Assembly (NCBI GenBank): GCA_027186245.1
Contig: CP114481.1
Location: forward strand, 56,552,569 to 56,616,568
Length of the DNA stretch: 64,000 nucleotides
From: Coriaria nepalensis
Lineage: Eukaryota; Streptophyta; Magnoliopsida; Cucurbitales; Coriariaceae
Direction: 5' to 3'
Part shown: one piece after another, positions 1 to 12,931 of the stretch
How positions within the stretch are numbered: position 1 is the first letter of the stretch
Layout of the letters: each line of letters opens with the position of its first letter
Translations under genes and position numbers: made by a program
The notes under the pieces: model-generated
Told to the model about the DNA's origin: nothing
The model's database searches: none
Seen by the model: only the letters and a program-made list of their open reading frames with translations

Positions 1-60
1 GTCATGGTAGTCCTTGGCCGAGAACGACCCTTGCTCCGCCCCTAGCAAATCCTTAGCCAT
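1..60 (-). CDS. PIP2: PIP2-type aquaporin, N-terminus only (partial)
   Basis: The minus strand reads an ATG at 60..58 followed by 20 codons that stay open to the window edge, giving MAKDLLGAEQGSFSAKDYHD. The MAKD start and the AKDYHD stretch ahead of a proline-rich segment are typical of PIP2 plasma-membrane aquaporins, which conduct water (some also H2O2) across the plasma membrane as tetramers. Only the cytosolic N-terminus lies in the window, so the NPA motifs and membrane helices cannot be checked. A CT-rich leader and a TATA-like motif lie just upstream on the same strand. Family assignment is fairly safe; the exact paralogue is not. Confidence 0.8.
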   Translation of the reverse strand, partial: MAKDLLGAEQGSFSAKDYHD

Positions 61-142
61 TCACTAAAATCTAGAGTGAGAGAGAGAGAGAGTTTTTAGT
101 TTTTGGTCTTAGAAACAGAGTAAACAGAGTAGAGGTATATAT
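61..142 (-). promoter_or_regulatory. Leader and TATA box of the PIP2 gene
   Basis: Reading leftwards on the minus strand, an ATATATA motif at 142..136 precedes a leader with a (CT)n tract near 93..78 and the ATG at 60. The spacing suggests transcription starts near position 105-110, giving a leader of about 50 bases. This is inferred from motif spacing only. Confidence 0.45.
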
Positions 143-2550
143 GGGAAGAACGTGGTGAAGAAATGAAGATAAAAAGAAAGAAACAATAAAATTACTGCAA
201 ATAGAGGACTACGTTACATATAATAAGTGGCTGAATAATAGTAATAAATAATTCAGCTTTTTCGGACATTCACCAACTCTAACACCGACCAACACCTCCC
301 ACCCTCCCTCCCCACTTGCTCTGTATAGAGTCTGTCCCTGCACTTTGGCTCGGCACGAACGCACTCACAACTACAGTAAATTCGCACGCCAACAAAACAC
401 TAGCCGTTGATACAAAACAAAAGTGCAAACTCCAAAAGTAAGCATACAGTATATATACGGTACGTTAAGCAAGTTAATACAGGCAAATGTCTTATTAGTT
501 ATTGGGATTGAGATGTATTGATCGCTTTGATTGAGACAGACAGAGTCTATTTGCAGCGAATGAATTGATTGCAAATAAGTTGAGCTGCTGCTGCAGCAGC
601 TCATGGGCAGGCAGGGCTGCAGTGTTAAGTCACTGCGATTTCTGATTCGTTGGATTTCTTTCTGATGATCGAAAAAAGGGGCGATGGGACACCCTTGAGG
701 GTTGAGAAGACAGATAGTGTGTGTGTACGTACGTGGGTGCTTATCGGCCACTTGTTCATTTCCATGTTCATGGTCAGATCTTTGACTGCATTAGGACATG
801 TGGGAAAATCTGTGGTTTAGCAAGGCTGGGCGGTTTGGGTTTTCGCCGTTTCTTAACGTTGAGCCGGGGCCCCCATCAACCCAGTGTGGTTAATCAGTCG
901 GCCGTTTGACTATTGAATTTGAGCGTGGGAGGAGGAGACTTGTCAGTTGTCACTGCCTGCCAGCCTCTCATCATTCATTTCATTTCATCTCCGCATGACA
1001 TGCACGCATGCATTTGGTTGATGTTTCCATAACTTGACTTGAGATTAATGCTCAAAATTTGGACTTATTAAAATCTACATTAAAAGTACATTCTCCCTCT
1101 ATATATATATATATATAGATGTTTGTATAACTTTACTTTGACTCACCTACCGATCGTTCGGATCCGATTTGAAAGAGGAAAAAAATTGGTAATAATCCAT
1201 CTCCCGTGACACTAATCAAATTTTGATTACGATTAAAGGCTAATAAGCTGTGGACAAAAAGTGGGTAGTCACTTTATAACCACAGTCCACAGACCTTTGT
1301 CTCTGTTTGGGGGCTTTTGGCACATATGACATGCAAATGAATCATCACAAATTAAAGAATCATAATACATGATGTGGAAAGTTGAGAACTAGTGCTAAGG
1401 GCCCAAGGCTAGTTCCCTCAACTTACTAACCAACCGTACTACAGTCATTAATTAAATTGATACTAGCCTCCGGGCTATTATCTTGTGACGAGCAGGTAGA
1501 TTAAAAAACAACAATGCAAAGCTATTATTAGAATTAACTATAGCTTAGGGAATGCTTAATCCAATATCTAATCCCTACTTTCTATTATTTAGGTACGGAA
1601 CTTAATATGCCGCCACCGCAAGAAAACCTTAACAATTGAATGATACAACACAACATAAACTATACAAGATGGAGAAAATTTGAATCCAAGCAAACATGAG
1701 AAAAGCTAGACAACTTTGTCACTTCGCACATCATGAACATGCACTAAAGAGAGAGAGAGCCACTACGATGACTAGCCTCCATTAGCAAAGCAAAAATAAT
1801 CACTTCTAGGACCACTAAAGGGCCATGGCTCCTCTAGGGTTCTGTTATTCTGTATGACCCACACCAAGGAGTAGAAATGGCCCCTTGTGGTGGCCCTAAC
1901 CTTTTGGATTGGACCACACCCAAGAGTATTATTGTCAGCCGTATTTACTGTTTGTGGTCCCAGAAATATAGACCACATCAACATTCTGAGATAGATGCAT
2001 GGAAGACTAAGAACAATACAAAGCGAACGAATTAATGGAATCTATGGAACCTTTATGACGAAATGAGGGAACAAACCTTGTACCTGTTTTAGATCTTTCT
2101 GAAACAGGGCCACTTCTCTGATCGCAAGAGCAGAAGAGCTTGATGATTAGAATAACCTGTAAGAAAGTTACTGGGCGCATAATCATAACAAGTATTCAAA
2201 CCCAGATACATGTCAAAGTAATTTCTGATATTGTAACTCAGGACATGCAAATGAATCAATTGAAGGTAGCCTGTACTTTTGTTCAAATACTAAGAGAAGG
2301 GTTAACTAGTTCATGTCATTGCTACACGAGAGTTCTGTGCAGGATATACAATAGAGCCTAAACACAAATAAGAAAAATATATATCTACCAGAGCTATTGA
2401 GTTCACCAAGAAGATCAAGCAATTCTAACAAGTATTCTTTTCTTGGTCTGTCTTCTTTTTACTCATGCTAAGCTATTAGCTCTAGTTAGTAAAAAAGGAG
2501 ATACTAACCAGATACATGAAACTAAAACCACTTTACAAGTGTTTTTGACA
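143..2550. other. Intergenic: PIP2 promoter and DCP2 3' flank
   Basis: I see no supportable protein gene here. The right end, about 2100-2550, should hold the 3' UTR of the minus-strand decapping gene. Small open frames at 371-751 and 1772-1984 show no family signature. The stretch contains an AT microsatellite near 1101-1118 and an imperfect inverted repeat at about 1806-1898, described in the findings. Confidence 0.5.
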
Positions 2551-3470
2551 TCAAGCAGTAAAAGCTCTCTCCATAGCTTTTAAAATAGAGGGAGTATCAA
2601 ATCTGAAGTTTCTGAAGCTCTTGCCAGGGCCCATAACAAGAGGACGAACTTCGGGTTCAAGTTTAGTTGGCTGGCTCTCCATTATCATTGTGTTATTACC
2701 CGTTGAGTTGTTCTTTGCCTTCCAGACGGATATTCCTTGAAAAAATTATCATAGATGCTCATCAGCCCAAAGTATTACTTCAAAATATCAAGGTAATGTC
2801 GAGATTGTAACTTTTTATTTCAGATGCAAGAGATGAGATTGAGGAACCTACAATCCACCTTTCATTTCCAAATATTCTAATATTTCCCTAAGACACCTTA
2901 ACAATCTTTTGAATTAAGCTTCAAATAGTTTCACTACGTATCACAAGGTCAACCTTTATTGTATTTTTAAATTAACACGCCATTTCATGATATTTTCCAA
3001 GAGTAACGTTTTTCAGATAATAAATTTCCAATGTTTAGAGCATTCAACAAAGTGAAAGCCTGACTGGGGAAGGAGAAGAGAGAAATAGAACTACAAAGAA
3101 GAGATACCTCTCAAAGGCATATCATATTTTGGAGAGATTGGAGGTGGATGTGCTGAAATCCATGATTTCAATGAGCTGCATTGTCCAATCAATTCAGACG
3201 TTCATACAGAAAGCATGCAGAAAAAATCATCAAGCGACCAGAGAAAAATTACTCACGCTAAAAAAGGAGCCACCATATAAAGCTTGAGACCATTGATTCC
3301 ACGAGATATCACATCACCATTAGCTGGTTGAAGTTCATCAAGCCGGTGCCATGCAATTTCCTGTTCTCAAATCACAAAATTAATGCTCTTAGCATTACCA
3401 AAAATCCTACAACACGAAAGCTTCATTCCACCCAAAGTTTTCAGGAATATGATTTCTTTTTCTTTTTTCC

Positions 3471-3501
<31 letters not shown>

Positions 3502-5417
3502 GGGGGTGGGGTGGGGTGGTATATTTGACTTCAAACACCGGTAAGTCAACTCAAAAAATGGACAAGATAATTACATTAAAAGGTCGTACGAGACAACTCA
3601 TAAAATAATTAAATACCATTTCCTCAACAATCAATAGAAGATTTGCACAAGAAACGGACTGCCACAACACAAATACATTTATGAATGAAGACCACATACA
3701 CTTATCTCCTTTTTAGTTTGTGGAGCAAAAGGAGTGTCATCCTTAACACTTGCTACAATAAAGAGGCGCACTCTCTGCTGTCCAAATACTGCTTCTATGT
3801 ATTCATCTTTGTTGAGAAGATTTTTTATATCAAAACCAGTTTCCTCCAGCACCTACATTGTCAATAGAAAATGCATTCAACAATCTGGCTGTGGCAGACA
3901 CAAGTGGGCATATATTCAAATGTGCCCACAGACACATAAAACAGTAGCTTTAGTAAGAACAGGCCTCACTGTAGGGGAAAAAGGTAATGGAAGTTACCAG
4001 TTTCTATCTACATTGATGGGAATTGAGAACCCAATCTTTATTACCAGGTCCAAACTTGTAAAGAAGAAACTAGATAACAAATAACTAGTTCCAATCCTTA
4101 GAACCTCCAGTATTATTTTCAATAACATGACACATTGGTTCGGTAAACCCGTAATGCAGTATTTTAAGAGAAGGTGATATAAAAAAGTTAGAGAGCTTAT
4201 CCATAGCTCGACTTACTTCTCTGACGGCGCAAGCATCATCTTCCTCATCTTTGTTCTTTTTCCCGCGTGGAAAACTCCAGCTTGAACCTTTCCATCCCTT
4301 CACTAATACGCACTGTGATTTGCAGAAGCAAAGCATAAGAGACAGATAATAAATGTCATTCATTCACTGACCATATCACCAACAAAAGCATCAACAGTAG
4401 CCACATCTCACCCGTTCAAAGGTCTCATCCAAAATAATTGCTCCAGTAACTGGAACACGGACCTTGTACGAAGTGAAGTCCTTAAAAATATCATCAATGT
4501 GTTGGACATATGGTCTTAAGACGTCACAGCTATTAAACACTGAAATGTGTTTAAGGGAAATAAGGATATGTAAATAAGGTTTTATCACCTAATAAAGATA
4601 TTAATGTAAATCTAGTTCCGAATGGAGATGCAAAAAGTGAAAATATAAGAGGTGGCTTCATTTGACCAGCAGATAGCAGCTCAAGAAAGAACAGTAGCAA
4701 CAAACAGATAGATAAAAACGATATACAGAAAAGGATACATAATGAAGTGAACTCCTTCAGGTTGAAAGATTTCAAAGATGGATTTTGTTCGACTGAGTTA
4801 TCTTCGTAGAACCAATGTGCGTACTCAACAAGAAATAAAATCCTCTCAAATGACTGTAAATCTTCCTTTGGCACGTTTAAAACAAACCGGCTGCACAATA
4901 GCCAGAAAAGTGAGGATCAAAAGTAGATGCGTGGAGAAAAATAATATAATAATGTATGAAATCATTTTGGCCAGCTATCAACAGTGAAATGAAACATTCA
5001 TTCATGCAGCTTTTTTCCTTAACAATGATCGATCTTCCATCTCCCTCATTTTTCAGTTCATTTTGATTCAATTTCCGTTGACAAGGTTCTTTTCCTTCTT
5101 CTTTTTCTCAAATTTTCAGGAAATGCTTCAAATATTACCATTCTTTTACTAAAGCACGTAAGAAACCCTAACAACCACAACCTAAATCGAAGTAACCAAT
5201 GTCTGTTTACTTATACAGAAAAGCCATAAGAAAACAAAATCCCGCATGGATCCGAGGTCGCAGCTTTGCATGCACTTTAGGGAGCTGAAACATAGCAGAT
5301 AAAGCAAAAGAACGAAAAGCGTATGTAGACGACGAACCTGCAAAGATCGTCGAGAAGTTCTTGAGGAGGAAGGCCATGCTTAAGCGGAGCACTCGAGGAC
5401 CGGGGGATCCCGGCCAT
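2551..5417 (-). CDS. DCP2: mRNA-decapping enzyme subunit DCP2 (Nudix)
   Basis: Eight coding exons: 5338-5417, 4739-4890, 4412-4539, 4217-4312, 3700-3852, 3257-3360, 3108-3175 and 2551-2735. All borders are GT/AG and the phases add up to 966 nt, or 321 aa. DCP2 removes the m7G cap of mRNAs in P-bodies together with DCP1 and VCS, committing them to 5'-3' decay. The DCP2 box A region starts at about residue 20 (LPPQELLDDLCSRFVLNVP). The Nudix box lies at about residues 129-159, with GSSWSFPRGKKNKDEEDDAC followed by AVRE and, across an exon join, VLEETGFD, so the metal-binding REXXEE glutamates are intact. The C-terminal motif FRNFRFDTPSILKAMERAF is a plant DCP2 hallmark. Length is close to short plant forms. 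Intron 5 contains a pure 26-G run on the plus strand. Confidence is high for identity and good for each border. Confidence 0.93.
3471..3520 (+). repeat. T10-G26 homopolymer tract inside a DCP2 intron
   Basis: Ten T residues are followed by 26 uninterrupted G (3481-3506), then further G blocks split by single T. On the transcribed minus strand this is a C-rich tract inside the intron between exons 5 and 6 (3361-3699). It could form a G-quadruplex on the plus strand, or be miscounted by the assembly. Confidence 0.9.
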
Positions 5418-5682
5418 GGATTCAGAATTCGGGTCTCTTTCGAAATCGGAGCTCTTTCTGTCCGTTTCCGTTGACCCGAAAGAGCTCCTCTATGGATTCA
5501 CCGGCGAACGGAAAGGGAAAGCAAAGGAGGGGAAAATGATGGGCTTTTTCGTCGTTTTGCGCGCGAATCTTATATAAGGAGAGGGATGAGCAAAGATTCG
5601 GTTTTCAGTAAAACCGAATTGAAGCCAACCAAAAGTGAAAATGCAACTTAATCGGATTTTGACTTATTTGACCGAAAAACCG

Positions 5683-5915
5683 ATACGCTCTCTCTCTCTC
5701 CTCTTTCTGTTAGTCTCTCTCCTTTCTCACCTGCACCGTCATTAACAAATCCCTAAACTCACGAACTTCAAGTATGAAATCATCTGCGAACCATACAAGT
5801 CTGAAATCTCACTCGGGCAACGAGCATCATTGATACGCTCTCTCTCTCTCTCTCTCTCCTTTCTCTGTTACTTACTCTATCTCTCTCTCGCATTCCTCAC
5901 CCGCGCCGTTATTAA
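5683..5915. repeat. Diverged tandem duplication of a CT-rich segment
   Basis: Segment 5683-5760 (GATACGCTCTCTCTC, then CTCACCTGCACCGTCATTAA) recurs at about 5832-5915 as GATACGCTCTCTCTC, then CTCACCCGCGCCGTTATTAA. Order and spacing are kept, which points to duplication rather than two independent microsatellites. Confidence 0.6.
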
Positions 5916-7997
5916 TACAAGTCTAAAATCATCAACGATCGTTAACGAAGTATAATAAATAATACCGATTCGGAAAAGATGAAAATTATACGATATATAT
6001 TTATAATTAAAGTTAGAAATTTGATTTCAATAAAAAATGGTTAGATGATAAACTGATTTTGATGAATTTATAATGAAATTTAAGTTTTATTTGATGACAA
6101 TTTTTATTTTTTATAATTTGAAAATCAATTCTCAATAAAAATTTGATATTATGGAACAAAAAATCAGATTTCGAGTATTAAACTGATTTGGTTAATATTA
6201 GTAAAAAAATTGAATTTTTAGTTGTATAAATACAAAATTCATTTTTTGAGATGTAAAAAACTATAATTCATGATATATTTTTTTTCATTTCATTTTTTTC
6301 ATAATATTTTTCCCATTTTTTAAAAACTTTTTTAGACAAAAACCGACACAAAAATAGTTACCAAGCAAGTTTATCCCTTCTCCAAAATCGATTTTCATTT
6401 TCAAAATGCAAAAAATGTTTTAAAAAAATGTTACCAAACAAAACCTTAGAGTTTATGTGAATTATATTAGATTCTTTAAGTTTGATTTTGATTTTGTCAA
6501 TGAAATATTAATTTTTAATTTTAATTTTTATTGATTTTTGTTCAAATTATCTTCATGACAGACTGAGATATAGACTTTTCTGTCTCAATCTATTATCTTT
6601 ATAACGGACTAAGATAGCCTTTCATCTTCATCTCAAATTTTGGATAACATATTGTGTAAGAGTATGTTTACATAAATAAATAAATAAAAATTTTGTTTAT
6701 TTTAAGGGAGAGGGATCATGTACCTTTACCCGAGTCTTGAAGTATGATGTTCATTTTTCTTGCGCTATTACTGATTGTTCGAAACCGCACGAGGTGTTGT
6801 CTATAATTAAGGAGAAGATTAATTATAGACAGCTAAAATATATAGCAAGCCATACTTTTACCACTTCTTAAAGGTTAATAAAAAGTTTTCATTATCCGTT
6901 TAGTTAGTCAAATTCTTCCGTCAAGCTGAGTCCATAGAGAAGTATGAGGCATGATACATCATAAATAATCATTTTCTCTGTTAATCGATAAAAGAGTCAT
7001 TTCTTATTACTAGATTGATATGTTACAAACCACCGATCTTATCTCACATAATAAAGAAAAATACATAATTCTAAAAGTATTGGTTCAAATGGAATGATAA
7101 GATTATATATAGTAAGCTTGAGGAAGTTTTCAAAAAGACTAAGTGTATAACTAAAAGGCATAATGATGCAGTAAAAGTTGAAGATCTATAGTTGAAATTA
7201 GTATTACTCTACTTTTTGATAGTTGACCTCTTTAGTATTATAACGAGGTACAGTAGACTAGCTTAGTATCTATTTATGATATCGGATATTAAGTTTTTCG
7301 ATAACTACCATTAAAATAAAGTAATACATGATAGAATCTTTAAATATATTAATATGGACGACCTCTCGAGAAGGTTCAAAAGAGTTGCAATTATAGTAAA
7401 AGTTGTTGGGTCAAAATGACCTATAAATAAAAATAAAAAAAAATTGTAAGTTGAAAAAAACTGATTGTTGAGAAGTGAGATATACACCATTTTCGGTCGA
7501 CCTTTTAAGTATTTTACCTGCCATTTGACGCAGAATCAGGCGATATCTTCAACGAACTCTGAGAGAGATAGATGGTAGAATACTGTGGAACGGTTGGTGT
7601 CAGTGAGAGTTTTTCAAGATTAAAGTCGGCCGGTTTTCAGCCGTTTTTGCTTCTGTTTTGTCTCGCACGTGCAACTACAATCTGCTAGTAATATGGGCCT
7701 AAGAAAAGAAAGAGGCAGAAGAACTAAAGACATGTACAAGCCCAGTTGAAGGCAATATTGGGCTGAGGCCCAAATCTCCCATAACCATAGCCAATTAATT
7801 TCACGAGAATTATATTTACCGTTTATATTGATCATCTTCGTTATATCATACATCATATTAAATTTTATATATAATCAAGATAAATCAATCCACGATGTAC
7901 CATCTGTTCAAAAAAATCTTCTTCCTTTCACCTAAGAATAAAATAAATAAATAAAAATGCTTATAGAAAGTCCTATCCAATAACAAATTATGACATG

Positions 7998-8008
7998 CAC
8001 TACAACAA
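7998..8008 (+). repeat. CACTA-transposon-like terminus
   Basis: CACTACAACAA followed by GTGCTTTTAACCCCC resembles the terminal repeats of plant CACTA (En/Spm) elements. I found no inverted partner or 3-bp target duplication, so this is at most a solo end or chance. Confidence 0.25.
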
Positions 8009-8920
8009 GTGCTTTTAACCCCCACTGATTAAGGAAAATTATCATGAATTCATGATGAATCGAGTTGATTTTTTCTCAGATTAGTGGGAAAACAAACATC
8101 ATTCCTAAGTATCTTTGGCTATATTTGCTTTGTGCATGTCCAAATCAAGTGATGTTTAAGTAGTAGACATATACCGTTTTGATTACCAAACAATGTCCCT
8201 ATCAAACATGTTTCATTATCAAACCAAGACTTATTTAAAAAAGACAAAAATAGACAAAGACTTGATGTTTTTTAAGAAGTTATAATTTTTTTTGGTGGGA
8301 GTTTTTTTTAAAGCAAGTTTTGGAATGATTACTACTGATCTTTGGCTGAAAACGGAAGCAAGATTTGTTAATGGTATTAGGCTATTACCATTTACAAACC
8401 TAATCATGCGTTCGGTAAGGTTCAATAATAGCAACCTCAAAAAATATTGGCAGAAATGAAGGCAGCATTGTTCTTGTTTTTTTTACAGGTTATAGATACT
8501 TTTAAAACAGAGGGTAATAAGCAGTAATATGTTACTAGGCTGAGAAATTTCACTACAAATGAACTGCAAAAATAATTTCAATGAGAACTAAGAACAAAAA
8601 GTAGAGAAAGAATGCAAATAATATATAGACTCCCAATACTTGAAAACCTACTACTCAATACTAAAATTTTATCCTCAAACTTGCATTACTCTACTACCCC
8701 CCTCTTCTACTTTTTTCTCATTACATTCCTCTTCTTCTACTAGTTAAAAATATATGGTCATCTACCTGCTCCTATTCCTCCCCACATCTAATCCATGTAC
8801 AAGGAAAAGAAAAATAAAAAACAATGAACGAAGACTAAGACAATAAGCACATAACACAAGTGAGGAACAGAGAAGGGAGGCTTGTTCCAAGAAGGAACGC
8901 AATCCTTATAAGTCTGTCCC

Positions 8921-10621
8921 TCACATGTAATCCGTCGAGATGGTGACATTCACATTTGGAATGAGTTCTGATGAGGTAGTCATAGTAGCCATTGCATTCT
9001 CAACCAAAGGATCGGTATCACCAGCCTTGATTCTCATTTCAACGACCTTCTTGTGGGAATTGGAGTGCAGAGATGGAATGAACGTCGGACTAGCTGCTGG
9101 ACGGTATTCAGGGAAAAGCCGGCCGGATTTGTAGCGGACCCCACAAGCATTGCAAAGAGTTTTCGGTCCCATGGGCCCCGCTCTCCATTGCGGGGTCTTT
9201 GTTATCTCGCAATGCATGCATTTTCGAACTGATTGCGATGGTGGTGGATCTTGATTCATCTCCAAAGGAGCAAGAGCACCTGACACTTTGACTTTCTTTT
9301 TCTTCTTGTGTTCTGACAAAGCTTGCTTTGGCATTTTGATCAAAGGACAAGACTCTGCAAAGTTTCCAGAATCCGAAGAAACTTTTGGAGGGAGGAGTGT
9401 TTCCGGGCTGTTCTCGGTAACTGAGGATGTGGGGGAAATGAGCTGAATAGTGGGATGGGGATTGAAAGTTGCAGGGCGTGGCCGCTTGCTCCGGGCCCGC
9501 CCGCGCTGCCCTGTGGGGATGGTTTCTGGGCTCTGGTCCGCGTTTTTATCGCTGGAGCATGAGCTGGTACTTTCAAGGACAGAAATCGGGCTTGAGGTGT
9601 GGAATTGGTGGTGAGACAAGTCCTTGTTGAAAGATGTGTCTTCTTTATTGATGGCAAGGCTTCCACCGGAGAAGGAATCCTCCACAAATTTTGAGAGCCA
9701 CTCGAGCTGAACAATGTCCTCATACTGCAATTAGAGAAGAAAGAAAACAACAGAAAATCAGATGAAAGGAATATTTAATCAATAGTGAAAATGCAGGCAG
9801 GTGCCTAAACTAGAAAATGACAAAAAAAAAAAAACAAAAAAAAAAGCAAATTTGTAGTTTGTGTCAAATTTTACTTAGTTTAGTTTCGGATAAAATTTGA
9901 CTTAATGACTACATTAAGGACCTTAGTTTAGCATTTAAACTTTAGTATATGAAGAGATTAAATTTCCTTTCGACTGAGAGACTAAGCACGTGAGATGGTC
10001 CCACAGTAATGTGTCGCTAATTAAACCACAATTTAATAATTGATAACGTGCATGCCACTCTGTCATCGTCCACAAGAATAATGAACTAATGAGACCACGA
10101 AATTGACGAAAATGGCCTCAACCTCGATACGATCCAAACTGAGGGAATATGATTCAAAATTTGCACGCAATACGGGCAAAACAACGGTGCGAACTCCACC
10201 ACCATGAGAAGGACCCCACAACCTTAACTTTCGATGCCAAGCAAAATCCAACGGCCTCAATTCAAGAAATCAAGACTAGAATTTCGAGGGGTCATGCAAA
10301 AGCAAGGAAGAAAATGCACGAAAACTCTATGAAACGGGAGTTACAACTACACGTGTGAGAAGCAGGAAAGGAAGGGATACTCACCGGAACAGATAGCTCG
10401 GCGGAGAGGTCCGAGGCGCTGTTGCCAGTGAAAACAGAGTCAGACCTAGGGAACGACTCGTACTGAGTCGGCCAAACGGTAGGGAAGGCTGCGTTGTTCG
10501 TACTGTCGTTAGCAGCGGCCAAGCCGGCGTCGACGTGCTCACTAGGGAAATCAAGAAGGTCGTCAATGTGGTCGAAGAAGCTGCCACAGTCTACCTCGTC
10601 GATGAAGCTCGGTTCGATCAT
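8921..10621 (-). CDS. GATA8: GATA-type zinc finger transcription factor, GATA8-like
   Basis: Two coding exons (10385-10621 and 8921-9724) join in phase 0 to give 346 aa. The N-terminus [20 protein letters not shown] and the following DDLLDFP stretch are acidic and typical of subfamily-A GATA factors; they most resemble GATA8 (BME3), which in Arabidopsis promotes seed germination. A basic, nuclear-localisation-like patch with a KRPRP core and a KKKKKVKV patch follow. The single zinc finger begins at about residue 248 with CMHC, an 18-residue loop containing [16 protein letters not shown], and CNAC; it binds WGATAR sites. The adjoining basic tail [20 protein letters not shown] is intact. Just upstream of the ATG the minus strand has a pyrimidine-rich TTTTTTTTTCTCAG, so a 5' UTR intron probably ends near 10638. 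Family is certain; the orthologue name rests on N-terminal resemblance. Confidence 0.92.
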
Positions 10622-11660
10622 TGTGTCTAAACTTACCTGAGAAAAAAAAAGCGGGAAAATGAGTCCTAATTAGCCCGAGAAAATTTCGCCTGAGAGCACT
10701 CGAATTTTCTTTCGCGCTGTATCTTCAATTGGATGAGAACAGATTGAATGCTTTTTTTTTTTTTAAAGTGCGAAACCTGCTCTGTTGGTTTCTGACAAAA
10801 GGTAATTTCAACATAATTCTGTAACTGAAAAATAACATGTAAAACTTGTGACTGAGACTAGATGATAAAAATCGTAATTGAGAAGCAAACCTCGTGAGTT
10901 GTGACTGTGAACAAGGCTTCGAGCTCAGAAATGCGATTTTCCATAACTTGAAGCGGAGGGAAAAAAAATGCTTTGGTTCACAGAGAAAAAATGAACGCGA
11001 TTTAGCCGATTGAAGACGGAATCGGAAGAGATATACTTCGATTCCTGCATTCAAAAAAAAAAAAACGGTTCAGATATGAGAAACGTTTGAACATTTTACT
11101 GCCTCATATGCGTTCAATTTCTAGACAGAATGCAGAAAAAATGTGTTGCATTTCCAGCCGTCTTCTTTTTCCCAGGGAAAGAAGAAGAAGAAATGAAAGA
11201 AACCGAATGAAGGTCGCTGCGATATATATCTTTCAGTCTAAATTGAAACACGCAACCATTCCTTTTCCTCTGCAGTTTCAATTCTAACCAGATATAGCTC
11301 GTTCGTAGTAGCACAATTTTTCGATAAAATCTTGCCGACACTTGAAAATTTTGAAAAATGGAACCGAAAATTCGAAAATGCAGATGAAAAAACCGGCTCC
11401 CAAACACTAAAAATTTCTGAAAAGATAAATTCCAGGAAGTCCATAATTTCCAAAGCGTTCCCAACCAACTAAATGAATTAACAGCAACCTACCTTCACTA
11501 ACTGCTAGTTCGACTTAGAACTCCATTAAAAGCCACTCTATATGGCCTATACAACGAAACTTCAGAGAGACAGAGAGAGAAAGAAAGTGTGTTTGATAGA
11601 GCTCAGAGAAGAAGAGGAGATGATTAGATGGTTGGGGCCTGGGGGGGGGGGGGGAGGAAA
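10622..11660 (-). promoter_or_regulatory. GATA8 5' UTR with probable intron, and promoter
   Basis: Reading minus, a likely 3' splice site lies at about 10639-10638. A TATA-like stretch lies near 11535-11545. GA-rich DNA and a 14-G tract (11641-11654) lie upstream. No coding ORF here has family support. The exact transcription start and donor site cannot be fixed from sequence alone. Confidence 0.4.
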
Positions 11661-12931
11661 CAATTAGAAAGAGCTAAAAAAGAAGGGGAGAGAGAGAGGG
11701 TGTAAATAAATGGTAAGGTAGGTGAGGCCTCCTCCTTCATTGCCAGCTGTCTTTAAGTAGCGCTAACATTAACCCCCTCCCCTCCCTTTCATTTTTACCG
11801 TCTTCAATATCTCTCTCTAAACAACTATATTTTTCAAACGTATCCGAAAGCAATTTTAATTATTCATATATTCATATATATATATATATATATTAATTAA
11901 TAATTAAAATTTTGAAATTAAAAAAAAAATATAAAAACAAAATTATATCCATATAAATATTATTTAAGCACTAATTAATTTGGTACAATTTTAGGCAGCA
12001 ATGCATTGGATATACGTTTGGCGGTGACTCCCACCTAAATTAATTACAGGTTTGATTCCCATTTTGTGAATATAATATGAAATTAACTCATTTTATATAT
12101 TATATTATAAAGTATATAAACTACAAAATTAATTTTGTAACTTATCAAATAAATAATTTTTTTTCTTATTGTAAAAAAAAAAGTGTATATTTAATTGTAA
12201 ATGTTCTTTTTCGTCATGATTCGAAAGAACTAATAGTTATTATATACACAGTCGTAATAGAAGCCTGAGTTTTAGCATTTCAAGAGATATTTACTGAAAA
12301 GTCAAAATTTTCAACTCCATAAATCCCTGTGCTGATTATCAGGAGGTTGCTACACATTCCAAATCTGTTTTCCCTGACTTATTCTCTATCCCACCCCTCT
12401 TAATTTTTACCACATGCTGTTACCCTTTTACTGCAAATTCAATTTACCTTTTTTTTTTGGGTATAACTTTACTTAAGGTGTACTCTTTGCATATCAATCC
12501 CTTCAAAAATACTCACTCTTTATCAAATTATCTCACAGTATCGAAAAGGGTGGTCCCAGTAAGAGAGTAACTTGAGTTGCACTCTTTTGAATCACTTTGT
12601 ATCATCAAATATTTACCCTATTGGATTATTTAACCAAACATTTTGATTAGTAGAAAACTTCAGTTTCGATCGAAAATAAAATTATAAAATGGTAGCGTTA
12701 GATCGTGTTGGTTTGCAGTTTGGACTTGGTAAGTTATGACATTTCTTCTTATAAATGTTTTTTAAGTGTTATTATTATTATTAGAATAATGTCTATGAAT
12801 CGAACACGATGTATATGAGCTTGTGGGTTACTTAGTTATCCTGTCATTCTCAGCATGTTGAGGCTACATTCTTTTGATATGTACAATTTTATATACATTC
12901 AATATAAATCTCTGTCGGTGACACAGATACA

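Larger units (their letters stand above)
5418..8920. other. Intergenic: DCP2 promoter, CT repeats, AT-rich DNA
   Basis: The DCP2 promoter and leader occupy about 5418-5700. Two related CT-rich segments follow at about 5683-5760 and 5832-5915 and look like a local duplication. About 5950-8500 is AT-rich with no credible gene. An 11-bp match to the terminal sequence of CACTA transposons sits at 7998-8008. The last few hundred bases are probably the 3' UTR of the minus-strand GATA gene. Confidence 0.5.

Noticed and set aside
371..751. 126-codon open frame on the minus strand upstream of PIP2
   Set aside because: No recognisable domain, mixed composition, lies in the promoter region of PIP2 and overlaps unrelated frames.
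1772..1984. 70-codon minus frame with Trp-rich segments
   Set aside because: No family match; overlaps the inverted repeat and shows no splice or start context.
3328..3549. Open frames on both strands across the G tract (Gly- or Pro-rich)
   Set aside because: They exist only because the homopolymer has no stops; the region is a DCP2 intron.
12000..12060. GGTTTGATTCCC resembling a tRNA or SINE B box
   Set aside because: No matching A box at the right distance and no cloverleaf can be drawn.
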